5,914 nucleotides of DNA from contig AQTY01000055.1 of NCBI GenBank assembly GCA_000372225.1, positions 1 to 5,914 of the forward strand, in the 5' to 3' direction. The notes below the pieces were generated by a model. It was not told where the DNA came from and searched no databases. It saw only the letters and a list, made by a program, of their open reading frames with translations. Numbering within the stretch: position 1 is the stretch's first letter; each line of letters opens with the position of its first letter. The position numbers and the translations under genes are program-made. Origin of the DNA: Candidatus Nitromaritima sp. SCGC AAA288-L16 (GTDB lineage Bacteria > Nitrospinota > Nitrospinia > Nitrospinales > VA-1). Below are positions 1 through 5,914 of this stretch, one piece after another.

Positions 1-57
1 GAAGTAATTGGAGTCAAAGAGTTGGTTAAGTCTACGCTGAAGAAATTCCCCAAATAA
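1..57 (+). CDS. 3' end of an unidentified gene (partial)
   Basis: Frame 1 is open from the window edge to a TAA at 55-57 and gives EVIGVKELVKSTLKKFPK, a lysine-rich, helix-like tail typical of a protein C-terminus. The other two plus-strand frames stop within the first 30 bases. Eighteen codons are too few to name a family. It reads in the same direction as the transferase-like gene at 558 but is separated from it by 500 bases, so co-transcription is uncertain. It could also be a chance open stretch. Confidence 0.4.
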   Translation, partial: EVIGVKELVKSTLKKFPK

Positions 58-557
58 AATATACTTAAATCTATCCCTACGCATCACATGGGCTCCAAAA
101 ATCATCGTTATATGCTTTGCTGACTTTACTATCTTTAGTTATGCTAATAATTTATGTGATATTTATTTATAATAAGATTTACAATTTCAAGTTTCACTAT
201 TACTTTGGTCTTGACATGATTGAAGGTATAAAAGTTTTTAAAAGTAACATAATCATTAGTCTGGCAGTTGGCGCGGTATTTATATTGGCCTAAACCTGAT
301 TGAAGAGGAAAGGGTTGGTCCCGTATCGCCTGATGACACTGATGAATTCGGATAGACTTTGCTTTTATTGAACTCCATATCTATTTGTTGTTCAAGAAGT
401 CACAGAATGCTCGCTTAAGATGCTTTTTGGGGGTAATTATTTGTGTCTCTCTGTGGACTCCGAGTTCTCCTTTCAAAGAACAATGCTTTCATTTAAGAAT
501 AACCAAAAAACTATAGAGTCTTAATGGTTAGGAAATTGATTTTTTCGGGGTTATAAA
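58..557. other. 500-base gap, no intact gene, coding-like traces
   Basis: No frame on either strand gives a convincing complete gene. Two short plus-strand frames look protein-like. One is open from 69 to a TAA at 291-293; its first ATG is at 141 (50 residues, hydrophobic, no ribosome binding site). The other is open from 260 to a TAG at 353-355, with ordinary codon choice, and ends in GLNLIEEERVGPVSPDDT plus four residues. They overlap in different frames and each carries a GL-[DN]-[ML]-IE motif, encoded by an imperfect 21-base direct repeat (205-225 and 285-305). This may be decayed coding sequence. I see no strong sigma-70 promoter for the gene at 558. Confidence 0.4.
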
Positions 558-1769
558 TTGACTGTTATTTTTTTCACAATCTACCCACTTAATGAATACC
601 ATGCCTTGAGATATGGTTTTGATATCTTTAAGAAGAGGGGATTCAATATCGTTATTTTACATGTGTTTGAATATTTGTTTGATAAGCGTTTCAGTGAGTA
701 TAAAAGCCAATACGGAGAGTTAGAGAGTGTGATGGGCATAGAGCAAGTATCCGTTACGTCTGAGAGGGATTTTGAAAAATATTTTAATAATATCCAAGGA
801 TGGAAAATAGGAATCCCGATTATAAACTATTTGGATAGTAAATTTCTAAAACTTATTGTTAGAGCGGGTATTGACTACATTGTTTACAATTCAGGACAGC
901 ACCCAGCCTATATTAAAATAGAACCATTTTCTGATCGATACACACGTTTTATAAAAAGACTTTTTACCGATCCAGTTGGAACAATTCGTGAGGGTATTTA
1001 TGAAAAAATTAAAATGCGGTTAGCCCTCCGGTTCCCATATCTATTCGGGTTTAGACATCCAAAGTATTACATTGCTGGGACGGAGGATTACTCTTATCGT
1101 TTTCCTATATCTAATACAAAAATAATTCTCGCTCACTCCTTTGATTATGATAGATTTTTGAAAAATAGAGGAAGACCTAGGCCGGTAGATATCCCCGCTC
1201 ATGAATACTACGTTTTTATAGCAGATACCCCTTGGGGTGGGCATGACTACAAACTTTGGAATCTTGCTTCATACATAACAAAGCAAGAATATTCAGTAAA
1301 AATTAATGAGTTTCTAAGTTTTATTGAGGCAAAGACAGGCCGAAAAGTGATCATAGCTGCTCATCCAAAGTATAGTTCTAAAGAAAATATATACGATGGA
1401 CGGCCGTTTCTTTTCGATACAGAGCAGATCATAAAATATTCAAGTGGGGTGATAGGTCACTATTCTGGTGCTATGAAATTTGCTGTTTTGCATGAGAAAC
1501 CTTTATGTTTTGTTTCATTGTGGAAAATGAAAGATGATAATCATTTTCAAGAAATGATAAAAGCTTACGCGCTTGAGATTAAAGCACCGGTTTACTATAT
1601 TGATAGAGATGACAGTTTAAAGGATATGATAGATGACGGTTTTTTCTATTACGACAGTGGCGCTTATCAAAAGTTTAGCAAAAAATACATAAATCCAGGA
1701 AATTCTGAAGACCGTTTTTTATGGGATATTGTGGTAGATGAATTAATAAAAGACTACACGTATCCTTAA
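558..1769 (+). CDS. probable glycosyltransferase, surface carbohydrate biosynthesis
   Basis: This encodes 403 residues. The start is TTG at 558: an in-frame TGA lies at 537-539, no ATG intervenes, and the next methionine (residue 59) would remove the N-terminal beta strand (VIFFTIYP, 2-10). A GGGG at 547-550, seven bases upstream, is a weak ribosome binding site. There is no signal peptide or clear transmembrane helix, so the protein is probably cytosolic or peripheral. The C-terminal half resembles GT-B-fold capsule and surface-glycan enzymes: an acidic strand FIADTPWGG (220-228), an HP motif in IIAAHPKYSS (265-274), then GHYSGAMKFAVLHEKPL (300-316), where H301 and S303 sit in the nucleotide-phosphate-binding position. 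HP followed by an S/T motif is known from bacterial sialyl- and Kdo-type transferases that use CMP-sugars. That suits the CMP-sugar synthetase encoded on the opposite strand, but the donor is inferred. The family is not firmly recognised. Confidence 0.72.
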   Translation: MTVIFFTIYPLNEYHALRYGFDIFKKRGFNIVILHVFEYLFDKRFSEYKSQYGELESVMGIEQVSVTSERDFEKYFNNIQGWKIGIPIINYLDSKFLKLIVRAGIDYIVYNSGQHPAYIKIEPFSDRYTRFIKRLFTDPVGTIREGIYEKIKMRLALRFPYLFGFRHPKYYIAGTEDYSYRFPISNTKIILAHSFDYDRFLKNRGRPRPVDIPAHEYYVFIADTPWGGHDYKLWNLASYITKQEYSVKINEFLSFIEAKTGRKVIIAAHPKYSSKENIYDGRPFLFDTEQIIKYSSGVIGHYSGAMKFAVLHEKPLCFVSLWKMKDDNHFQEMIKAYALEIKAPVYYIDRDDSLKDMIDDGFFYYDSGAYQKFSKKYINPGNSEDRFLWDIVVDELIKDYTYP

Positions 1770-2047
1770 AAACATGTGGAGTCTTTTGGGTTTGATTAGT
1801 GTTAAAAATAGTAGGGTGAAAATTAATTTTTTAGCGTGGCAATTTATTAATCGCCTGGTATTGTAACTTACCATGCAATAAGATATTAAGATCCTTTATA
1901 GCTTTTTTATTTCCAAGCTAAAGTTTAAAAGAAATCCGAGTTCATTAGAAGCCAAGCGATGTAAAAAATTTTTCTACACTAATGGTGTCTTGAAATGGAG
2001 TGATTACCAGGGGCGCTCTTACATCAAAAGATCTTAATCTGCGGATA
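1770..2047. other. convergent intergenic gap with a startless open frame
   Basis: The gap lies between the ends of two convergent genes, so a bidirectional terminator is expected, but no GC-rich stem followed by a T-run is visible. There is a weak A/T-rich hairpin (TAGCTT at 1899-1904, AAGCTA at 1915-1920, 10-base loop) and a perfect A/T palindrome AAAATTAATTTT (1819-1830). The plus strand is open from 1882 to a TAA at 2035-2037 (51 sense codons, no ATG). It ends in a protein-like run, FYTNGVLKWSDYQGRSYIKR plus one Ser. This could be the 3' remnant of a lost plus-strand gene. Confidence 0.4.
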
Positions 2048-2977
2048 TTAGGTTTTTAAAAAATTGGTTGTGATTTTCTCATTGCCTGTTTTCCCAGTAT
2101 GATCAGGATCTTGTCTGATTTCTTGCAGGCACTCAAGAAAGCCTTGTCCCATATCTACATAAAGGTTGCTTACTAGCTTTGAACCTATTTTAGGAGTAAA
2201 TGAATATGGTGTGAGACTGTAATGAAAATTATTAGGAGTATGTGAAAATTCAAGGATTATATCTTTTTTTAAAATTTCCTTTATCATTTTGAGCATATTC
2301 TTTGTTTTTAATTGATGATGTCCGGTAATTACAATGTGTTTATTTTTGTATTCTGACGATAAAATATCGGCTGACAAGCGGGCGGCGTCCCTAACATGAA
2401 TATATTCTCTCATTTCATCGCCAGTTCCTGGGTAGGTGATCTTCCCCTCTCGAAATCCCTGTGAAAGGTAACGCCGAATTCCGTTATTTACTCCAGCGCG
2501 GGGACCGTATAAGGATCCATAACGCAAAATAGTATACTCAAGTCCATAACGATTATAAAATTCTTCTATGAAAATCTCCGTTGCTTGTTTGCTGCACCGA
2601 TAAAATCCGCCTAGATCGCTATATACGTATATGGTGCTGGCAAAAACAAATCGTTGGATATTATTTTTGACAGATCCATTCAGCAGATTGATAGTTCCCA
2701 AAATATTTTGATTAACTACTTCCATAGGCTGGTCTTTACCCATGTCTAGATCGGAAAAACCGGCAAAGTTGAAAACAACATCTTGACCTTTCATGGCATC
2801 ATTAACGTTATCTGTATCAAGAATATTTCCCACGACCATGGTTTGGTCAGGGCGTATATAAGGGGAAGCTTGTAAATCAAAAAGACTCACCTTGTAGCCA
2901 ACTTCAGACAAAACATCAGCTACATGGCTTCCAAGAAAACCGCTACCACCGAAAACAAGTGCATTTTTTTTTGACAT
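2048..2977 (-). CDS. NAD-dependent epimerase/dehydratase (extended SDR)
   Basis: This 309-residue protein belongs to the nucleotide-sugar epimerase/dehydratase family. The Rossmann glycine motif is VFGGSGFLGSH (8-18; G10, G13, G16). D34 at the end of beta-2 suggests NAD rather than NADP. The active site shows S114/T115 in FASTIYVYS and Y126-x3-K130 in FYRCSK. LRYGSLYGPR (151-160) and REYIHVRDAAR (190-200) are typical of UDP- or dTDP-sugar enzymes such as GalE and its relatives. Length and motif order are normal and the gene looks intact. It is last in the minus-strand operon, 61 bases after the SDR gene. The ATG at 2977 follows an in-frame TAA, but no good ribosome binding site precedes it, and a nine-base A run begins in codon 2. 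The substrate and the reaction (C4 epimerisation, dehydration or reduction) cannot be told from sequence. Confidence 0.88.
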   Translation of the reverse strand: MSKKNALVFGGSGFLGSHVADVLSEVGYKVSLFDLQASPYIRPDQTMVVGNILDTDNVNDAMKGQDVVFNFAGFSDLDMGKDQPMEVVNQNILGTINLLNGSVKNNIQRFVFASTIYVYSDLGGFYRCSKQATEIFIEEFYNRYGLEYTILRYGSLYGPRAGVNNGIRRYLSQGFREGKITYPGTGDEMREYIHVRDAARLSADILSSEYKNKHIVITGHHQLKTKNMLKMIKEILKKDIILEFSHTPNNFHYSLTPYSFTPKIGSKLVSNLYVDMGQGFLECLQEIRQDPDHTGKTGNEKITTNFLKT

Positions 2978-3038
2978 GAGGGTACCAAATTATTGTTGTT
3001 ATAGTCATTGTCCTGTCACACAGTTTGAGCGCGAAAAT

Positions 3039-3800
3039 TTAATCACCTCCGGAAACAGTCATAATTTCTCCTGTAATAAAATCCCCTGCTTCCGAGGCCA
3101 AGTATACCACTGCCCCTGCAATATCTTCAGGTTTGCCAGCTCGTTTTAGTGGAATAAGGTCAATACGTTCCTTAAGATCTTTTTCTTTAATGAGACGTTG
3201 CTGAAGAGGACTATCGATAAACCCCCCTCGCACAGCATTTACCAAAATGTTATATTGGGCACCAGCTCTCGCCAATCCAACAGTAACAGATTCCAAAGCG
3301 GCTTTGGCAGCGCCATAATGTAGAGACTTTGAAGACCCTCCATATTTTGCGGCTATTGAACTGACGTTGATGATCTTCCCTCCGCCATTTTCTTTCATGT
3401 TAGCAAATGCTTGCTGTGCTAGAAAAAATGGTGCTTGAGTGTTCAGTCGGTGAGTTTTGTTCCAGGAGAATTCGTCCAACTCAAGGAATTCTTTAAAGTC
3501 AAGAATACCCCCCGCATTATTAACTAGAACATCAATACCGCCAAAGCTCTCAATAAAATCATGGAATAAACTCGGCGTACTATTTGATAGGAGATCGGCT
3601 TGAAAGCACTCGGACTTTCCACCATTGGCTTCAATTTCACGGGAAAGTGATTTTGCCATTTTTTGGTTCCGGTAATAATGTATCCCAAGGATCGCTCCTT
3701 TTTCAGCAAACATTTTGATCAGGCAATTCCCAATACCGCCTGTGGCACCTGTAACTAGAACTTTTTTGTCTTTCAACCCTGAGATGATTTGATGGTTCAA
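3039..3800 (-). CDS. short-chain dehydrogenase/reductase, FabG/PtmA-like
   Basis: This is a classical SDR oxidoreductase of 253 residues, the usual family length. From the chosen start, the cofactor motif TGATGGIG is at 17-24, NNAG at 94-97, and the catalytic tetrad is N120, S148, Y162 and K166 (HYGAAK). An Arg just after beta-2 (HYYRN) hints at NADP(H). The start is TTG at 3800: AGAGGT (3807-3812, minus strand) lies seven bases upstream and the gene begins 10 bases after the cytidylyltransferase stop. An in-frame ATG at 3848 would add 16 residues, overlap the upstream gene by 38 bases and has no ribosome binding site. A close relative in context is PtmA of Campylobacter flagellin-glycan loci, which also sits beside a CMP-sugar synthetase. 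The likely role is oxidation or reduction of a sugar intermediate. FabG itself is less likely, since no fatty-acid genes are nearby. Confidence 0.9.
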   Translation of the reverse strand: MNHQIISGLKDKKVLVTGATGGIGNCLIKMFAEKGAILGIHYYRNQKMAKSLSREIEANGGKSECFQADLLSNSTPSLFHDFIESFGGIDVLVNNAGGILDFKEFLELDEFSWNKTHRLNTQAPFFLAQQAFANMKENGGGKIINVSSIAAKYGGSSKSLHYGAAKAALESVTVGLARAGAQYNILVNAVRGGFIDSPLQQRLIKEKDLKERIDLIPLKRAGKPEDIAGAVVYLASEAGDFITGEIMTVSGGD

Positions 3801-3806
3801 TTTATT

Positions 3807-3812
3807 ACCTCT
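3807..3812 (-). promoter_or_regulatory. ribosome binding site deciding the SDR start
   Basis: The minus strand reads AGAGGT followed by seven bases and TTG (3800-3798). The element overlaps the TAG stop (3811-3813) of the upstream cytidylyltransferase gene, which suggests translational coupling. It is the main reason for preferring the TTG start over the upstream ATG at 3848. Confidence 0.7.
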
Positions 3813-4563
3813 AAAAGCTGTAAGGAGTTTTACTTTCTGTGAACCCATGATCTCGCAGCCAATATTCTACACTAGGCACCTGCCAGGAATAGTCCACATC
3901 GCATCCGCCCCATTGTTTTAAGGGGAAGATACGGCGTCCCATCCAACGTTGCGGTAAGATCCCAAAGTTAAGATCCTCTAGGCAACGTGATCGAACGATG
4001 GAAACAGACATGTCGGCAAAAAAAACATCACCTTGGGAGTCGCGGTCACAATTCACTGCTTTTAAATTTCCAAATGCTTCAAAAGAAACAAAAGGCTGCA
4101 ATAGCCCGTCAGGTCCCTCTTTTCGGGCGCGTATGGGACTCCACATATTATAGGCAGAAACTGTAACAGCCGAATCCAGTGATGGATCTTCCAGCAGTAT
4201 GCGAATCCCTTCATCAATAGTTTTTGCAAGAATAGTGGGTGCATTGCAAAATAAGAGAACCATTAAGTCCGGGGGTGATCCCAGTTGCTCACTAATGCAA
4301 TGAAACCCGTGAGCGAAAGCGTCTTCTCCGAGTGCTTCCTTTGTGGCTAACTCTAGAGGCCTATCAATAATCTTTGCGCCATATTCATGAGCAACATTTT
4401 TAATGTTATCAGAATCTGTGGATACATAAATATCGTCCACGAGCTTTGCTGATTTTGCTGCCAAGAGCGGGTAACCCATCATGGGACGACCTAAAACTGG
4501 ATAGGTGTTTTTCCCCGGGAATCCCCTGCTCCCCTCTCGGCCAAGCATTAACGCAACAACCAT
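3811..4563 (-). CDS. CMP-sugar synthetase-type cytidylyltransferase (NeuA/PtmB-like)
   Basis: This 250-residue protein is of the acylneuraminate cytidylyltransferase family (CTP_transf_3), which transfers CMP from CTP to an acidic sugar with release of pyrophosphate. The nucleotide-binding loop GREGSRGFPGKN is at 8-19, matching the family R-x-G-S-x-x-x-P-G-K-N pattern. STDS is at 48-51, NAPT at 107-110, and GGCDVDYSWQ at 219-228 supplies the two metal-binding aspartates D222 and D224. The usual NeuA segment NGAIY is replaced by GDVFFADMS (178-186), so the sugar may differ from sialic acid. The start is ATG 4563, immediately before the first strand. The frame stays open to an ATG at 4740, but those 59 extra residues lie inside the radical SAM gene and do not resemble the family. 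The gene follows the radical SAM gene by 19 bases, with only a purine-rich GAAGAGAG as ribosome binding site. Confidence 0.9.
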   Translation of the reverse strand: MVVALMLGREGSRGFPGKNTYPVLGRPMMGYPLLAAKSAKLVDDIYVSTDSDNIKNVAHEYGAKIIDRPLELATKEALGEDAFAHGFHCISEQLGSPPDLMVLLFCNAPTILAKTIDEGIRILLEDPSLDSAVTVSAYNMWSPIRARKEGPDGLLQPFVSFEAFGNLKAVNCDRDSQGDVFFADMSVSIVRSRCLEDLNFGILPQRWMGRRIFPLKQWGGCDVDYSWQVPSVEYWLRDHGFTESKTPYSF

Positions 4564-4582
4564 ATTTTCTCTCTTCTCAAAA

Positions 4583-5737
4583 TCAAACCACAGCACAGCG
4601 ATCGCAAGGATTACACTGTTGTCGTTTCTTGTTTTTATGATTCTCCCGTAACGCTTCATATTGCTGTGAGCGCCATAGAGTACTAAGTTTGTTTTTGAGA
4701 GTCTTACCAACACACAGAGTCGATTTATAATCGCTATCACAGGGATTGACCGAACCGTCCCACCAAACGAACATTCTTCGCCAAAGATCAGAACAAGCAG
4801 TTGTAATATTATTTACGGGTTGCAGGTAAGTATTTTCCCATGGATTGTAATCTACAAAGGAGACTTGGTCCACCCAATCACCCCAGAAACGTTCCATATG
4901 GTCGATGTCATCTGAGCCTGGCACTTTCACGCCGGAGACCCGAGAGATAGTCGTAGAATGAGCATACTGTTTTTCTCTTATTTCGTGAAAACGTTTGATG
5001 TTTTTAACGACTCTTTCCAGTTGCCCTCCAACCCGAAAATTACTATAGCTTGGCTCTGATGCAGAGTCAGCAGAAAACACGACTGTGTTGACACTAGCTT
5101 GTAAGATGGCATGGCACTTTGCCTCGTCTAAAAACCAGGCGTTGGTATTTAATTTTAAAGCTAGAAATTTCCCCTCGGCGTAAGCCAACATTTTATCAAT
5201 ATTTGGGCAAATTAAAGGTTCACCACGAGAAGCAAGGGAAATCGCCTCACAATTACCTTCTGCCTCATCAATTAATGATTTGAAGAGATCAAATGACATT
5301 GTTCCCATCATGCCATTACTTTTTTTATTAAAAGAGGAGTCAATCTGATAGCAAAACACACAACGATAATTGCAAATCGAGGTGGGTTCTATCTGAAGGC
5401 ATGGAGGAAACTCATCCAACTGAAATTGCTGGGGGAACACTTCATATCTATATCGATAAAATAGGAAACGAGGAAGTTCCTGGTCTGTCAATTTTTCAAT
5501 TTCAGAAATATTAAAAGAATGCAGGGCGAAGGGGGGTTTTACTTCACTAGAGTCATTCCGACCCAGAATATCAGCTATTGCTCTCTTTATAATACTCCTC
5601 TTGTAGGGCGATAGCGTTAACGAGTCAAGGCCATCCTGTATTTTTTTCATGCGCGGTATGACATCTTGAATCGATTGACTGTATCTAATATCGATAAAGC
5701 TGTTTTGCTTTCTGTAAACCGGATTTTCTGGCGACAT
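4583..5737 (-). CDS. radical SAM/SPASM domain protein
   Basis: This 384-residue enzyme is the first gene of the operon. The [4Fe-4S]-SAM motif C-x3-C-x2-C is C122, C126 and C129 (ICNYRCVFCY). A GEP motif at 172-174 (SRGEPL) is the SAM-binding element. The C-terminus is a SPASM-type auxiliary cluster domain: C315, then G328-x4-C333 (WDGSVNPC), C342, and C375-x2-C378-x2-C381 (CNPCDRC) close to the end. Residues 1-110 are an extension I do not recognise. SPASM enzymes include peptide maturases, sulfatase maturases and alcohol/sugar dehydrogenases such as BtrN. No precursor peptide or sulfatase gene is seen here, so a radical step on a sugar or glycan is the simpler guess. The ATG at 5737 has AAGGA seven bases upstream. 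The enzyme is expected to be cytosolic and oxygen-sensitive. Confidence 0.9.
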   Translation of the reverse strand: MSPENPVYRKQNSFIDIRYSQSIQDVIPRMKKIQDGLDSLTLSPYKRSIIKRAIADILGRNDSSEVKPPFALHSFNISEIEKLTDQELPRFLFYRYRYEVFPQQFQLDEFPPCLQIEPTSICNYRCVFCYQIDSSFNKKSNGMMGTMSFDLFKSLIDEAEGNCEAISLASRGEPLICPNIDKMLAYAEGKFLALKLNTNAWFLDEAKCHAILQASVNTVVFSADSASEPSYSNFRVGGQLERVVKNIKRFHEIREKQYAHSTTISRVSGVKVPGSDDIDHMERFWGDWVDQVSFVDYNPWENTYLQPVNNITTACSDLWRRMFVWWDGSVNPCDSDYKSTLCVGKTLKNKLSTLWRSQQYEALRENHKNKKRQQCNPCDRCAVV

Positions 5738-5744
5738 TTAACAT

Positions 5745-5749
5745 TCCTT
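5745..5749 (-). promoter_or_regulatory. ribosome binding site of the radical SAM gene
   Basis: The minus strand reads AAGGA, seven bases before the ATG at 5737. This is the best-formed site in the operon and fixes the start of its first gene. Confidence 0.75.
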
Positions 5750-5768
5750 AATTTTTGTCCTATTTAAG

Positions 5769-5794
5769 AGTATAGCAAGTTTTGAAAAATTATA
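5769..5794 (-). promoter_or_regulatory. candidate -10 elements of the minus-strand operon
   Basis: Two sigma-70-like -10 hexamers occur on the minus strand upstream of the first gene: TATAAT (5789-5794, exact consensus) and TATACT (5769-5774). Neither has a good -35 at 17 bases (ATTTTT and CCTTAT respectively). The region is very AT-rich, so chance matches are likely. Position suits a leader of roughly 25-45 bases. The remaining bases to the window end (5795-5914) show no gene on either strand. Confidence 0.3.
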
Positions 5795-5914
5795 AGGTCT
5801 AGATTTTTTAAAAAAATATCTGAATTAGTGACAGGAATTTGAAAGGGATTAAAAGCAATAGTGGGAGAAATCATTTTTTAAATGTAAAATATGGAATAAA
5901 ATAGGCTAGTGAAG

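Noticed and set aside
211..232. TTGACA (211-216) with TATAAA (227-232) as a promoter
   Set aside because: The spacer is only 10 bases, far from the 16-18 needed for sigma-70, and no -10 sits at the right distance.
1041..1244. 67-codon minus-strand open frame
   Set aside because: It lies wholly inside the plus-strand transferase-like gene and has no motif or ribosome site of its own.
1899..1920. Hairpin TAGCTT/AAGCTA as a transcription terminator
   Set aside because: The stem is only six A/T-rich pairs with a 10-base loop, and no T-run follows on either strand.
3040..3050. GGAGGTGATT on the minus strand as a ribosome binding site
   Set aside because: It is the Gly-Gly-Asp end of the SDR gene; no start codon lies within 15 bases downstream and the epimerase ATG is about 65 bases away.
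3524..3709. 61-codon minus-strand open frame
   Set aside because: It is a shifted-frame copy of the SDR gene, whose own frame carries all the family motifs.
4062..4244. 60-codon minus-strand open frame
   Set aside because: It is a shifted frame within the cytidylyltransferase gene with no independent signal.
4446..4640. 64-codon plus-strand open frame
   Set aside because: It is antisense to the cytidylyltransferase and radical SAM genes, with low-complexity translation and no ribosome site.
4564..4740. N-terminal extension of the cytidylyltransferase to ATG 4740
   Set aside because: It would overlap the radical SAM gene by 158 bases, and the 59 added residues precede the conserved N-terminal strand without resembling the family.

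Overview
This window is a piece of a bacterial surface-glycan (O-antigen, capsule or protein-glycosylation type) locus. The DNA is AT-rich, genes are closely packed and two of them appear to start at TTG. No rRNA, tRNA, phage, transposase or CRISPR signal is visible. The sequence alone does not fix the taxon. Nucleotide-sugar genes of this kind are common in proteobacteria, spirochaetes and other glycan-rich bacteria, so I go no further than 'bacterium, probably with a glycosylated cell surface'.

Layout: positions 1-57 hold what is probably the last 18 codons of a plus-strand gene. Positions 58-557 are a 500-base gap with no convincing intact gene but with traces of coding-like sequence. Positions 558-1769 (+) encode a 403-residue protein with a GT-B-like C-terminal half carrying HP and H-x-S motifs; it is probably a glycosyltransferase. 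A 278-base convergent gap (1770-2047) follows, with no clear terminator and one open frame without a start codon. The rest is a four-gene minus-strand operon, read from right to left: a radical SAM/SPASM protein (4583-5737), a CMP-sugar synthetase-type cytidylyltransferase (3811-4563), a classical short-chain dehydrogenase (3039-3800) and an extended-SDR NAD-dependent epimerase/dehydratase (2048-2977). The first three are 19 and 10 bases apart; the fourth follows after 61 bases. The leader at 5738-5914 carries candidate promoter elements and a good ribosome binding site.

Inferred logic: the two SDR enzymes and the radical SAM enzyme could build or remodel a sugar, the cytidylyltransferase would activate an acidic sugar as its CMP derivative, and the plus-strand protein could be the transferase that uses it. 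Pairing a PtmA-like SDR with a PtmB-like cytidylyltransferase recalls Campylobacter flagellin-glycan loci. However, no nonulosonate synthase (NeuB type) lies in the window, so the sugar cannot be named. Two starts were chosen shorter than the longest open frame: ATG 4563 for the cytidylyltransferase and TTG 3800 for the SDR. In both cases this removes an overlap with the upstream gene and places the start in front of the family's N-terminal motif.
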